43,572 nucleotides of DNA from Clostridia bacterium (GTDB lineage Bacteria > Acidobacteriota > Terriglobia > Terriglobales > Acidobacteriaceae), in assembly GCA_035561135.1 (NCBI GenBank), contig DATMYA010000061.1:1-43572 (forward strand), in the 5' to 3' direction. Below, in pieces: positions 8,387 through 17,864 of the stretch. The stretch's first letter is position 1, and each line of letters opens with the position of its first letter. The notes below the pieces were generated by a model that had not been told where the DNA came from, made no database searches, and saw only the letters and a program-made list of their open reading frames with translations. Made by a program: the position numbers and the translations under genes.

Positions 8387-9379
8387 CTAGCGGCTATCCA
8401 GCATTCGCAAGGTCTCCAGTACGGTGTTGCCGACGATCTCCAGACTCTGCGGACTCAGTTTGTCTAGCTTATCTTCCGACGTGTGGTGGAAGATGTTGTT
8501 GAAGCCGTAGTCGAAATCGATGAGGTCGATAACTGGTATGCCGACATTCGCGAACGGCCGGTGATCGTCGTCCATTGCCGTTTCACGCTTGAAGAAATGT
8601 GAGTGGTACCCGAGTTTTTGTGCTGCGCGGCCCACGACCTCAGTCAGCCACGGCGTGGAGTTCTGGTCGCGGTCGATGTTCAGGTCGGCGTCGCCGATCA
8701 TGTCGAGCAGAATAAAGGCTTTGACTTTTTTCGCAGTGCCATCGTTCTGCCAACGCTCGGCCAGATGGCGGCTTCCATAAAGACTGTCGGTTGCTGTCCA
8801 CTTTACGGTTGCTTCTTCTCCATCCACCCAGACCAGCCAAACGCTGTATCCGTCACGCTGCGAGGCGCGGAGCACGTCTGCGAACTCAAGCAGGATGCCT
8901 GTGCTTGAACCGCCATCGTTTGCGCCGACGTAGTTCTTCAGCGGAAGGTTAGTGTCGTAGTGTCCGGCGATGACGACGACGCCGTCCTTCTTGCCGGGAA
9001 ACTTCGCGATGAAGTTGCGCATTGGGAAGGCGCCCGCTGGAGTCTGTGCCGTAAAGGCGTCCTCCTCGACGTCAACCCCTTTGAGCTTGGACCGCAAATA
9101 GTTTTCAAGCGTCTGGTGTCCAGTGCTTCCGATGGGACGCGGGCCTATGTCCACGACTTCGCGTACATACTGAAAGGCTCGTTTGGCATCAACGCGAGGC
9201 GCCGGCGGCGCGTCTTTCGGCGGATCGAAGTCAGAGGCATTCGGTTGTGCGGCTTGGGCCGCGGCCTGAACGTTATTGGCCCCGGCTTGCGACGAATCTG
9301 TCTGGCCGCGCGTGCAACCAGAGAACGCGAGAGTACCGCAAAGCGCCAGGATGGCTGCAAGCATTACGCCTCTCTTCAT
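8387..9379 (-). CDS. M28-family metallopeptidase lipoprotein, possibly glutaminyl cyclase-like
   Basis: 330 residues. The N-terminus ends in a lipobox-like LAFSGC, so it is probably a lipoprotein anchored at residue 21. The M28 metal ligands are visible in order: GHYDT, GANDGGSSTG, VDGEEA, LDMIGDADL, and HHTSEDKLDK near the C-terminus. The spacing, and the FDYGFNNIFHHT stretch, resemble bacterial and animal glutaminyl-peptide cyclotransferases as much as aminopeptidases, so either N-terminal cyclisation or aminopeptidase activity is possible. GAGGTAAAGGA precedes the ATG. It follows tatC on the same strand with a 96-base gap. Confidence 0.88.
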   Translation of the reverse strand: MKRGVMLAAILALCGTLAFSGCTRGQTDSSQAGANNVQAAAQAAQPNASDFDPPKDAPPAPRVDAKRAFQYVREVVDIGPRPIGSTGHQTLENYLRSKLKGVDVEEDAFTAQTPAGAFPMRNFIAKFPGKKDGVVVIAGHYDTNLPLKNYVGANDGGSSTGILLEFADVLRASQRDGYSVWLVWVDGEEATVKWTATDSLYGSRHLAERWQNDGTAKKVKAFILLDMIGDADLNIDRDQNSTPWLTEVVGRAAQKLGYHSHFFKRETAMDDDHRPFANVGIPVIDLIDFDYGFNNIFHHTSEDKLDKLSPQSLEIVGNTVLETLRMLDSR

Positions 9380-9475
9380 TCCTTTACCTCGAGGACTGGT
9401 TCCGAATGCCCTATTTTCGGATCCCTCAGTTACGCCGGACGCCGTATTGAGTCGCAGGAAGTTGCTGGTGAGCGC

Positions 9476-10270
9476 CTACTCCTGAAGCGCACGTTTCCGG
9501 CGCTTGGGGTGAACCAGCCAGGCAACGCCGATGCTGAGAAGATATAGGACAATCATGGGCGCGGCAAACACGCACATGTTCATGATATCGGTGGTTGGCG
9601 TCAGGATGGCGGCGAACACGAATATCACCAGAATCGAGTAGCGCAGGTTATGCCACATCCATCCAGCGGAGATAACTCCCATCAAAGCAAGGAAGAAGAC
9701 AAGGATTGGCATCTCGAACACAACACCGAGTCCGAGAATAATGGTCATGAACAAATCTGTGTATTCGCCGATAGTGATCATCGGCGTGAACTGCAAGCCG
9801 TAGCCGACCAGAAAATCGAGGGCTGCCGGGTAAACGATCTTGTATCCGAAGAATCCCCCGGCAAGAAACAGGAATATCGTGCTGCACATGAAGGGCACAA
9901 CGTAACGCCGTTCATGGCGATAAAGTCCGGGGGCGATGAACGCCCATACCTGATACAGGATGAATGGCGATGCTACGAAAATGCCGGCGATAAGGCCGAT
10001 TTTCAAATAGATATTGAACGGCTCAGTCGGGTTCAGATACACGAGCTTCTGCTCGAGCTGATGTCGGTGCAACGCCTCTATGATCGGCCGCTGCATGTAG
10101 CCGAAGATCTTTTCCGACCAGTACCAGCACAGTCCGAATCCGCCTGCGACTGCCAGAACCGAAAAAATGATGCGACGCCGCAATTCCTCAAGGTGCTCAA
10201 GGAAGCCCATTGCGGGGAGGTCGGGAGCGGCCGTGGGACTACTGTTGCGAGCGGTGGCAGGCTCAGGCAT
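9476..10270 (-). CDS. tatC: Sec-independent protein translocase TatC
   Basis: 264 residues. The signature MGFLEHLEELRRRIIFSVLA marks the cytoplasmic N-terminus that, with the first loop, recognises twin-arginine signal peptides. Six hydrophobic segments follow, with the conserved loop YLNPTEPFNIYLKIGL and FVASPFILYQVWAFIAPGL. TatC forms the receptor of the Tat system, which exports folded proteins. The start used overlaps the end of tatA by eight bases (ATGCCTGA), a translational coupling arrangement. An N-terminal extension is open in frame but lies wholly inside tatA. Confidence 0.96.
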   Translation of the reverse strand: MPEPATARNSSPTAAPDLPAMGFLEHLEELRRRIIFSVLAVAGGFGLCWYWSEKIFGYMQRPIIEALHRHQLEQKLVYLNPTEPFNIYLKIGLIAGIFVASPFILYQVWAFIAPGLYRHERRYVVPFMCSTIFLFLAGGFFGYKIVYPAALDFLVGYGLQFTPMITIGEYTDLFMTIILGLGVVFEMPILVFFLALMGVISAGWMWHNLRYSILVIFVFAAILTPTTDIMNMCVFAAPMIVLYLLSIGVAWLVHPKRRKRALQE

Positions 10271-10673
10271 TCGACCTCTTCGATTCCTGCTCGGCAGGTG
10301 CTGGCGTTGCAGACTCATCCGCTATCGGCTCGGAGGGCGCCCCAGAGGGCCAGGGTTGGTGTTGCGGAGGCTCGATGCTCTCTTCGACCGGCCGAGGCGG
10401 TGTCATCGGTGAGTTGATCACGGTTCCTTCCGGTGGCGAAAGATTGACCAGTTCGCTTCCAGCAACGGGCTTTTCTTTGATCGCCTGCTGGCGCTGTTGC
10501 TGATCAAGCACGTCGATCTCGGTTTCCAACTGGTTTCGGAATTCGTTACTGGCGCGTTTGAACTCATTCATTGCCTTTGCCAGTTGTCTGCCAAGTTCCG
10601 GAAGCTTCCGCGGCCCGAAGATAACAAGGGCCATGAGGAAGATAAAAATCATTTCTGGCATACCGAGATTCAT
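10263..10673 (-). CDS. tatA: Tat translocase subunit TatA/TatB
   Basis: 136 residues. A short N-terminal membrane helix (MPEMIFIFLMALVIFGPRKL) leads through the FGP hinge into an amphipathic helix (LPELGRQLAKAMNEFKRASNEF), then a Pro/Glu-rich tail of about 70 residues. This is the TatA/TatB plan; FGPRKLPELGR fits TatA, while the long tail is TatB-like. A single bifunctional TatA-type protein is common outside the Proteobacteria. It is transcribed just before tatC and overlaps it. On the minus strand TATGAT ends exactly six bases before the ATG, so leaderless transcription is possible. Confidence 0.9.
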   Translation of the reverse strand: MNLGMPEMIFIFLMALVIFGPRKLPELGRQLAKAMNEFKRASNEFRNQLETEIDVLDQQQRQQAIKEKPVAGSELVNLSPPEGTVINSPMTPPRPVEESIEPPQHQPWPSGAPSEPIADESATPAPAEQESKRSNA

Positions 10674-10751
10674 AGATTCATCATAAAGCTTCGGGCGCGT
10701 TGGGGCCAGACGCTTGCTAGAGTCGGCACTTGCGAGCTACTCACATAAGAG

Positions 10752-11474
10752 CTACTTCAGGGCAAACAGGGCGTTCACGTGCGCGGTGACGGTAATCTTC
10801 TGAGGCGAAAATCCTTCGGTAGGCGCTGCCATGTCCTGCTGCGCCATTCCGGCTCTCATCGTTTCCATTTTGGCCATCACAACGGGCACCGGCTCGTAAG
10901 TGTCCACCGAGGCATAGGAGAGTTCGCCAAGAACTCGCCCGCCTGCCTTCGCGACGGTCAGGGCATTCGCTTTTGCCTTCTGGAAGGCATCGTCTACGGC
11001 GCGAGTCTTGGCTGCGTCAATGTTCTCGAGTGTGTAGTTGATGGACTGGTTTTCGGTAACGTCCATCTCGGCGAACTTGTTGGCGATCGTGCCGATCTTG
11101 GCGAAATCCTTGAGCTTGAATGAAATTGCGCTGCTCACGCGATAGCCGACGAGCTTGCGTTTGGCCCCGTTGCGCCAGTCGTAGACAGGCTGGACTTGGA
11201 AGGAACCGACTTCGGCCTGCCTGGGATCGAGCCCGTTAGCCCGAAGAACCTCGCGAACCTGCTCGGCTGCGTTTGAGGCGTGATCGTAGGCGGGCTTGAG
11301 TTCCGGGTCCTGCGCCGCGATATTGAACTGTATGAGCGCGGTGTCAGGCGCGGCTTCGAACTTTCCATCGGCACCGACATAAACGGTGTCGGGGCGCGGA
11401 GCGAAGGTGGGCTGTTGCGCCCATGCTGCGAGGCTGGTGAGCAGAACCGCAACGACTATTACAAGCTTCCTCAT
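10752..11474 (-). CDS. SIMPL-domain (DUF541) exported protein
   Basis: 240 residues from the ATG that has GGAGGAG eight bases upstream. A signal peptide (MRKLVIVVAVLLTSLAAWA-Q) is followed by the SIMPL/DUF541 fold: VYVGADGKFEAAPDTALIQF, VREVLRANGLDPRQAEVGSF, YRVSSAISFKLKDFAKIGTI, DDAFQKAKANALTVAKAGG, and a closing QKITVTAHVNALFAL. Members are oligomeric periplasmic proteins (BP26/YggE type), linked to oxidative-stress tolerance or membrane homeostasis; the molecular role is unclear. It lies upstream of tatA on the same strand, 78 bases away. Confidence 0.9.
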   Translation of the reverse strand: MRKLVIVVAVLLTSLAAWAQQPTFAPRPDTVYVGADGKFEAAPDTALIQFNIAAQDPELKPAYDHASNAAEQVREVLRANGLDPRQAEVGSFQVQPVYDWRNGAKRKLVGYRVSSAISFKLKDFAKIGTIANKFAEMDVTENQSINYTLENIDAAKTRAVDDAFQKAKANALTVAKAGGRVLGELSYASVDTYEPVPVVMAKMETMRAGMAQQDMAAPTEGFSPQKITVTAHVNALFALK

Positions 11475-11785
11475 AGAGCTCCTCCGAAGAATAGCGCGCA
11501 AGACTTCTGAAGCAGTACTCCTATAAAAGAGAACACATACCTGCTACCCGCGCAAATATCGCAGACCTCACATTTCGTTTCGCGAAGCGCTCACGCCAAT
11601 CTTATTTGTGTACGCGCGCTTTCTTATCCGGAGTGACTAAAGTGCTACGCCGGATGTGACGATGGTGTTGCTGGAGCACTCGACGTCACGCAGCAGGAGG
11701 AGTTAACTGGATCTAGCGCGAGCGCCGGGAACGGCGGGGACCTAGATGATCATGAGCTTTGCTGGTTAAAGCTGAAATTTTCTGT

Positions 11786-11814
11786 TTGTAGTTGACGTCC
11801 AATACTGATACAGA
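11786..11814 (+). promoter_or_regulatory. Weak candidate promoter of the small membrane protein
   Basis: In the 375-base spacer 11475-11849 the best signal is TTGTAG (11786-11791), a 17-base spacer and TACAGA (11809-11814). An inverted GTGACG/CGTCAC pair lies near 11656-11692. I see no further gene in this spacer. Confidence 0.3.
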
Positions 11815-11849
11815 ATGAAGTCAAGCAGGAGTTTTACTGGAGGTCGAAA

Positions 11850-12077
11850 ATGCGTAAGTGGTTTGTGCCATTGACAGTGCTCGGATTGGGAGGTCTCGGA
11901 GCGCTGTTTCTTTCCGATCGTGGACGCCGAGCTATTGGCTGGATTTCGGATCGAATGGAGGAAGCGCCTGAGCGCCTTGCGGTCTGGAATGAGAGCACGG
12001 AACTGGAAGTGGAGCGCATTCAGTCCGCACTGAATCGGTTGGCCGATAGTTTGGGAGCGCGACCCGTCCGGCCATAG
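11850..12077 (+). CDS. Small single-span membrane protein
   Basis: 75 residues. MRKWFVPLTVLGLGGLGALF is a short Gly-rich hydrophobic segment, followed at once by LSDRGRRAIGWISDRM and a Glu/Arg-rich amphipathic helix to residue 70. The arrangement is like YtxH-type or other small helix-anchored proteins, but no family can be named. GGAGG lies eight bases before the ATG, and two hairpins follow the stop, which supports a real gene. Confidence 0.7.
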   Translation: MRKWFVPLTVLGLGGLGALFLSDRGRRAIGWISDRMEEAPERLAVWNESTELEVERIQSALNRLADSLGARPVRP

Positions 12078-12083
12078 TTACTC

Positions 12084-12130
12084 ACTCCGGTGCCCGCCGG
12101 AGTCTCTGAACGGGATAGTCCCCCATCCCG
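12084..12130 (+). other. Two consecutive hairpins after the small membrane protein gene
   Basis: ACTCCGG/CCGGAGT (12084-12103) and CGGGAT/ATCCCG (12111-12130). Neither is followed by a T tract, so termination is uncertain. Confidence 0.4.
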
Positions 12131-12225
12131 AAGGTAAGCTGTTTCCTCCTACAATTCTTTTCTGACGGCTTGTCGCACGTTCACCTGCGCGCGAGTGCCG
12201 CATTGGTTAAACGGCAGCCCATCAC

Positions 12226-12516
12226 TCAGCGGCTATCAAGCACGTCGTCGATCTGGGCTGCAAGCTTGAGATCACGATTGGTGATGCCGCCAGAATCATG
12301 CGAGGTGAGAGACAGCGTCACGTGGTTGTAGCTGATGTTGATGTCCGGATGGTGATTGATGGATTCGGCGATGTCGGCAACCTTCGTAACGAAGGCCATA
12401 GCGCCCCTGAAGTCGGGAAACTCGAACTTGCGCTGGATGGAATCGCCGGCACGCGTCCAGTGTGGCAGACCCGAGAGCGCCTGCTGAATGTCGTTGTCAG
12501 GCAGAGGAGTTGGCAC
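12226..12516 (-). CDS. phhB: Pterin-4a-carbinolamine dehydratase
   Basis: 96 residues, the family's full size. The catalytic stretch SINHHPDINISYNHVTLSL includes the paired His and the HP dipeptide that are diagnostic. The C-terminus TNRDLKLAAQIDDVL is also typical. The enzyme dehydrates 4a-hydroxy-tetrahydrobiopterin, recycling the cofactor after aromatic hydroxylases; in bacteria it can also serve other pterin chemistry. No phenylalanine hydroxylase is seen in the window. The start is GTG, with GGGGGTG as ribosome binding site. It is downstream of the HD-GYP gene, with 98 bases between. Confidence 0.95.
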   Translation of the reverse strand: MPTPLPDNDIQQALSGLPHWTRAGDSIQRKFEFPDFRGAMAFVTKVADIAESINHHPDINISYNHVTLSLTSHDSGGITNRDLKLAAQIDDVLDSR

Positions 12517-12614
12517 GTATCACCCCCAGGCAGAAGAGTATCGCGAAAAGGGCGTTTGAGGCGAATCGCGTGCGCGGGTGCGATCGGCCATTCCGATTGC
12601 ATCTGTGACCCGCA

Positions 12615-13757
12615 CTAAGCCTGAGCGGGCTTGCCCACCTTGTAAGCGAAGCGATGAATCTGCGAGTCGATCTCGCGACGCAAGTCTCGCCAGATGCTTT
12701 CCGGCATGGAGACGAAGGTCTCGACAATGCGTGGGTCGAACTGGCGACCGGACCAGCGAACGATCTCTTCGCGTGCAGCCTGCACACTCTGTGCAGCGCG
12801 GTACGGACGGTCGGATGTGATCGCGTCCAGAGTATCCGCGACCGCGAAAATACGCGCGCCTAGCGGAATCTGCTCGCCGATAAGGCCTCGCGGGTATCCG
12901 GAACCGTCAAATCGCTCCTGGTGAGCGTGAACGATTTCGGCCGCTTCCTGCAGGAATGGAATCTTGCGGAGCATCTGATATCCGCGGTAGCAGTGCTCGC
13001 GCATGATGGATACTTCTTCATCGCTGAGCGCGCCTGGTTTGCGAAGAATCGCGTCCGGAATGGCCATTTTGCCGATGTCGTGTAGGAACGCGCCACGGGC
13101 GATAACGCGGATTCTTTCCGGCGTCAAGCCCATCGCTCTCGCCATCGCAATAGTGAACGCAGTCACGCGTTTAGAATGGCCTTCGGTTTCAGCGTCCTTC
13201 AAATCGAGCGCGTCGCCCAGAGCTTCCAGCGTGATGTCGTACGAGCGTTCCAGATCAGCCATGGCCTGCCGCAGTTGCTCGGTGCGGGCGCCGACCAGAG
13301 CTTCGAGATTGCTCTGATATGCGCGGTTTTCAAGCTTGAGCCGACGGTTTTCCAGCGCGCGCCGAACCATTGCGAGCAGTTGTTCACGCTCGAAGGGCTT
13401 CAGCAGGTAATCGTATGCACCGTTTCGTATGGCGGCCAGCGCTACGGAAACGTCGTGCACGGCCGTAACCATCACGACGGGCATGTCTGGATAACGTTCC
13501 TTGGTGCGTTCCAGCAACCCTATGCCATCGAGTTCTGGCATCATGAGGTCGGAGAGCATGAGCTCGAACTCTTCGCCGGAACCTAGGATTGCGAGAGCTT
13601 CAATGCCGGAAGCAGCCTGCCGGCACTGGAGTCCGGCGGCGGTAAGCATGGAGGAGACGATTTCCCGGATGGGTTCCTCGTCATCGACAACAAGAATTCG
13701 ATCAGGAGCCATGGTGTACAGGAAGCCTTCTACCCTGGGAAACTCTGATTTTTGCAT
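12615..13757 (-). CDS. HD-GYP response regulator, probable cyclic-di-GMP phosphodiesterase
   Basis: 380 residues. The receiver domain (about 18-135) has the acidic pair in VVDDEEP, phospho-acceptor D70 in LMLSDLMMP and K120 in LLKPFE. A coiled segment leads to an HD-GYP domain with GHSKRV, HDIGK (H226, D227), REHCYRGYQML, HAHQERFDGSGYP (GYP 287-289) and VADTLDAITSDRPYR. HD-GYP proteins hydrolyse cyclic di-GMP. A shorter start at residue 16 (13712) is possible; neither ATG has a strong ribosome binding site. The gene is divergent from the hybrid kinase, so it could be that kinase's output. Confidence 0.93.
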   Translation of the reverse strand: MQKSEFPRVEGFLYTMAPDRILVVDDEEPIREIVSSMLTAAGLQCRQAASGIEALAILGSGEEFELMLSDLMMPELDGIGLLERTKERYPDMPVVMVTAVHDVSVALAAIRNGAYDYLLKPFEREQLLAMVRRALENRRLKLENRAYQSNLEALVGARTEQLRQAMADLERSYDITLEALGDALDLKDAETEGHSKRVTAFTIAMARAMGLTPERIRVIARGAFLHDIGKMAIPDAILRKPGALSDEEVSIMREHCYRGYQMLRKIPFLQEAAEIVHAHQERFDGSGYPRGLIGEQIPLGARIFAVADTLDAITSDRPYRAAQSVQAAREEIVRWSGRQFDPRIVETFVSMPESIWRDLRREIDSQIHRFAYKVGKPAQA

Positions 13758-13959
13758 GCACGTCCCAGAAATGGCAGAGAAAAGTGAAGCTTATCGGTGA
13801 CTGTTTGTGTACTCGCTCGAAAATCGCGAAGAGTCGAGGGGCTCCAGTGCGATGGGTGTCCAATAACAAAGCTGGTTCGTCAACGATTGAAGCGTGAGAT
13901 GAGGCTGGATTCGCACCTAATGAGGATGGTATACACGGGACGACCTTCTGACTGATGCG

Positions 13960-16900
13960 ATGAACCTTGCCATCTTCTCGTCGATGGTGTTCGTTCGCGA
14001 GTTTACTGCCCCTGCGCTGCTGGCTCAGGCACCGGGCATTCTCGTGATGATTGCGGCTGCCGTTCTTGTGTATCGCACCTACCGCGAACGCTACCTTGCC
14101 GTCTGGATATTCGGCTGGCTGTTCTATTTCTTGTACCGCATGGCGGGTGGCGCAGGAGATCTCTTTCCGGGCCTGCTTGGGGTTGCGGCGGCTTCGCAGG
14201 CAGCCTTCGTGGTCGCAGTCACGTTTTTCGTTTCTGCCGTTCTGTTCTATACCAGCCAACGCAAATATCTACTGCCGATAGCTATCACCGGCGTACTGAC
14301 AGTCACGTTGGCGGTCGCGCGCACCACCTGGTTTCCAGACTCTGACGGGTTCATGTTGGTAGTACACCTCATGTATCGCGTCATCACGCTGACAGGCGCT
14401 GTGCATCTAGCGCTCTTCTGCCGCGGACGGCGGGAGCTAGGGCCATGGCTCATGACGGTGATGCTGCTCTTCCTTCACATGGACGAGCGCAATTCTTCCT
14501 TACATACCACAAGCGGGCTCGACACAATCATCGAGGTGCTCTTCGGCATCAGCATGCTGGTGATCGTGCTCGACGATTCGCGAGGGCGAGCGCAAAGGCT
14601 GCAATTGGTAAACGCGCTGACCACGGCGATCGCCGAAGCGCGGGACTATGCGCCGGTGATGGTTACGGCGCTGGAAGAATTGAAGAAGCTGACAGGGGCA
14701 CGGGCTGCTTGGTTCCGCTTGCTGCAAGGTGACAAATTACTCCTTATGCAGCACATCGGACTGTCGCCGGAATTCCTGGGTGCGCGTGGCGCGATGAATC
14801 TAAGCGCGAGCGACGGCTCTCGGCTTCTGGACGAAAAAATCCCGACGATGCTGCGCACCGAGGTGATGGATTCTGAAGCGCGCCTTATCTTTGAACGCAG
14901 CGGCTTCGACCACGTCATCATGGTTCCAGTGTCCGGCAAGAACTCCGTTCTGGGTTTCGTCAGTCTTGGAATGGGGTCCCATCGCTCATATACGCAGGAC
15001 GAACTCAGTTTTCTGATTACCACGGCGAACCAGCTCGGCATCGCGGTCGAGAGCCTGCGCATGTTCGAGCAGGTACTGCGATCCCAGAAGCAGTGGGTTG
15101 GAACATTCGATTCGATTGAGGATCTCATTCTGGTGCATGACGCCCATGGACAGATGATGACGGCGAATCGCGCCATGCTGCGCAAGCTCGGACGAAAGCA
15201 CGACGACATCGTGCAGAAAACCTGCGCGGCGGTATTGCCGAACGCGAAGAAGGGCTGCCCTTACTGCCGGCTTCCAGACCAGATGGTGGAAGCGCCAGAC
15301 CCATGTTTTGGCGGGTTCTCCATAGTGTCCACTTCGTCGTTTTCGGAGGAGGGCGACATAGGCACGGGTACCGTTCACGTGATCCGCGACACCACGGAAC
15401 GCCGCGCCGCGGAAGAACGGTACCGTCTGCTCTTCGAGGAGGTGCAGGAAGGTGTTTTTATTTCAACGCCTGACGGGTGCATGCTGGACTGCAATGACGC
15501 CTTCGTACGCATGCTCGGTTATCAAAGCAGGGCAGAGGTGCTCGCGCTCGATATCCCGACACAGTTGTATCACTCGCCTTTGCATCGGCGGATCTACACC
15601 GATTGCATTGCCGTATCCGGATACGTTCGTAACTACGAAGTAGTGCTGCGCCGCAAGGATGGCTCACGCCTCACCGTGCTGGAGAATAGCTTCGCCAGTC
15701 GCGATGCGGCAGGAAATATCACTAGATACCAGGGTTTCCTGGTGGACATCACCGAGAAGAAGCGCGCCGAAGACGAGATACGCAGGCGAAATCGCGAACT
15801 GCACGTTCTGAACGCCATTGCCGTAATCGCGACGCACTCGTTCGACCTGGACGAAATTCTAAATGTGACGCTGCGGCACGTTGCCGAACTGTTCGCCTCT
15901 GAGACCGGCTCAATTCTCCTGGTGGACCCGGAGACGCGCACGCTGCGCCGCCGAGCAACATTCGGCCATCGCAGCGACCTCGGCCCGCTGGTGTTCGATG
16001 CGGAGATGATGGACGAATTCTGGACGCGTATTGTGGCGTCCCGCACGGAAGTCGTGACGCAGCAACACTTGCCGCACATGCCTGCGGTGATTCGGAAATT
16101 CGTGGAGGCCGAGGGATTGCGATCCTGGATCTGGATCGTGCTGTGGTCGCAGGACAAGCCGCTCGGTGCATTGGGCGTGAGTAGCCGTTGCGAGCGCGAA
16201 TTCGCGCCGATGGATGAAAACCTGCTCGTCGCAATCTCTCGGCAACTGGCAACGACCATCGAGAAGGTGCGCCTGTACGAAGAGACAACGCGCGCGTACG
16301 AAGACCTGCGCCGCACCCAGGAGCAATTATTACAGAGCGAGAAGATGTCCGCCGTCGGACAACTGATCTCCGGCGTCGCACATGAGTTGAACAACCCGCT
16401 CACTGCCATCCTGGGTTATGCGCAATTGATGGAAAACGAAGAACTGAACGAGCGCAGCAGGGACTTCGTGCAAAAGCTCTACAAACAGGCGCAGCGCACG
16501 CATCGTGTGGTGCAGAACCTGTTGTCTTTTGCGCGCCAGCGGAAGCCCGTGAAGCAGCACTGTGATTTGCGACGCGTGCTGGAGGATACGCTGACCTTGC
16601 GCGATTACGACCTTAAGCTGAACAACATCGCTGTTCAGCGCACGTTTGAGGAGAACCTGCCGGCGGTGATCGCCGACGCGCACCAGATGGAGCAGGTTTT
16701 CCTGAATATCATCAACAACAGTTCCGACGCCATCCTGGAAGTTTCTCGCGGAGGCCAGTTGAGCGTCCGTTTGTTCGCGGACAATGGTCAGGTATGCGCC
16801 GAGTTCCGCGACACAGGGCCGGGCATTATGGACGCTAAGCGAATCTTTGACCCGTTCTATACGACCAAGAAGGTGGGCAAGGGAACTGGCCTTGGACTCA

Positions 16901-17442
16901 GTATTTGCTACGGCATCGTGAAGGAACATGGCGGCGACATTGTTGCCTTCAACAACGCGGAAGGTGGCGCCGTCTTCCAGGTTCGAGTCCCAAGCACGGA
17001 GACGGTGCGCAGCGCCGAAGAGGCTACTGCGCTGCGAATGGCCGAGAGCATCGTTCGAGGACGCGTCATACTGGTTGACGACGAAGAATCGATCCTGGAG
17101 TTCGAACGTGAAGTGCTCGTTGGTGCAGGCGCAGAAGTGGTCGCCGTGACAGGCGGCGAAGAAGCGATCGCGCGGTTACAAAGCGATGTGTTCGATGCAA
17201 TCCTCATCGACGGCAAGATGCCGGGTGGATGGACGGCGCCGGACATCTACCGCTGGGTTCGCGATAATCGGCCCGGGATGGAACGGCGCATTATCGTAAC
17301 AATGTCGCATGCATCCGACGGCGAGATGCGTGCGTTCCTCGACGAGCATGATGTGCCGTGCATCGTGAAGCCGTTCGAAGTAACCGATCTGCTGGCGATC
17401 GTTCGTCGCGTGGCGCAGAAAGCGAAAGCCGCCGGCGCATAA
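13960..17442 (+). CDS. Hybrid sensor histidine kinase with two GAF and two PAS domains
   Basis: 1160 residues. Residues 1-200 contain about six hydrophobic segments, an integral-membrane sensor. Next come GAF-like (about 225-370), PAS-like (about 380-490, with Cys-rich KGCPYCRLPD), PAS/PAC (about 495-615, ending in DITEKKRAED) and a second GAF (about 640-780). The kinase core has H808 in GVAHELNNPLTAILGY, an N box near 918 (NIINNSSDAI), FRDTGPGI near 949 and GTGLGLSIC near 974. A C-terminal receiver has VDDEES, phospho-acceptor D1084 in LIDGKMPGG and K1137 in IVKPFE. Such enzymes autophosphorylate and pass phosphate on to a receiver. The divergent HD-GYP regulator is the natural partner, by position only. 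Confidence 0.93.
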   Translation: MNLAIFSSMVFVREFTAPALLAQAPGILVMIAAAVLVYRTYRERYLAVWIFGWLFYFLYRMAGGAGDLFPGLLGVAAASQAAFVVAVTFFVSAVLFYTSQRKYLLPIAITGVLTVTLAVARTTWFPDSDGFMLVVHLMYRVITLTGAVHLALFCRGRRELGPWLMTVMLLFLHMDERNSSLHTTSGLDTIIEVLFGISMLVIVLDDSRGRAQRLQLVNALTTAIAEARDYAPVMVTALEELKKLTGARAAWFRLLQGDKLLLMQHIGLSPEFLGARGAMNLSASDGSRLLDEKIPTMLRTEVMDSEARLIFERSGFDHVIMVPVSGKNSVLGFVSLGMGSHRSYTQDELSFLITTANQLGIAVESLRMFEQVLRSQKQWVGTFDSIEDLILVHDAHGQMMTANRAMLRKLGRKHDDIVQKTCAAVLPNAKKGCPYCRLPDQMVEAPDPCFGGFSIVSTSSFSEEGDIGTGTVHVIRDTTERRAAEERYRLLFEEVQEGVFISTPDGCMLDCNDAFVRMLGYQSRAEVLALDIPTQLYHSPLHRRIYTDCIAVSGYVRNYEVVLRRKDGSRLTVLENSFASRDAAGNITRYQGFLVDITEKKRAEDEIRRRNRELHVLNAIAVIATHSFDLDEILNVTLRHVAELFASETGSILLVDPETRTLRRRATFGHRSDLGPLVFDAEMMDEFWTRIVASRTEVVTQQHLPHMPAVIRKFVEAEGLRSWIWIVLWSQDKPLGALGVSSRCEREFAPMDENLLVAISRQLATTIEKVRLYEETTRAYEDLRRTQEQLLQSEKMSAVGQLISGVAHELNNPLTAILGYAQLMENEELNERSRDFVQKLYKQAQRTHRVVQNLLSFARQRKPVKQHCDLRRVLEDTLTLRDYDLKLNNIAVQRTFEENLPAVIADAHQMEQVFLNIINNSSDAILEVSRGGQLSVRLFADNGQVCAEFRDTGPGIMDAKRIFDPFYTTKKVGKGTGLGLSICYGIVKEHGGDIVAFNNAEGGAVFQVRVPSTETVRSAEEATALRMAESIVRGRVILVDDEESILEFEREVLVGAGAEVVAVTGGEEAIARLQSDVFDAILIDGKMPGGWTAPDIYRWVRDNRPGMERRIIVTMSHASDGEMRAFLDEHDVPCIVKPFEVTDLLAIVRRVAQKAKAAGA

Positions 17443-17864
17443 TTCGCACTCTCCAAAACTTGCGAAAGTTGCCCGCCTCGAAAAAAGTCTTTCGAAAATT
17501 TTACCTACCTGGCAGCTCATTGTGTGTATCCCCGTACCACTTTCCGGCAACTCCACTCTAGCTTGACGCTGCCTTAGCGATGGTGCAGATAGTCGTACTG
17601 AGAACCTTAGCTGTCCAACACCGGTTCGTACGTGTCACTGACATAACGGTTTGGCATGTTTTCCACACACAGTTTAAGTGTGCGGTTCCTTTGGGCAGGG
17701 GGATTGCTACACCTCACCTCTATGCAGCGCAGGCCAACAGATCCCGCCGGTTTGTAAGGCTGGCCGGAGTAGTTGGAGTGGCGTGCGAAGTGCAATGAAA
17801 AGACTGAGATCAATGTTGGGGCGAAGGAAGCCCTTGCACGCAACACTTTCGATTGGGGGCAAAA
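17443..17864 (+). other. Spacer before the sigma factor gene
   Basis: 422 bases with no convincing gene. The stretch is less GC-rich near 17480-17520. A CACAC/GTGTG inverted pair sits near 17665-17682. I cannot identify a promoter for the sigma factor with confidence. Confidence 0.4.

Noticed and set aside
17580..17798. 72-codon frame before the sigma factor gene
   Set aside because: No ribosome binding site, no domain and residue use unlike neighbouring proteins.
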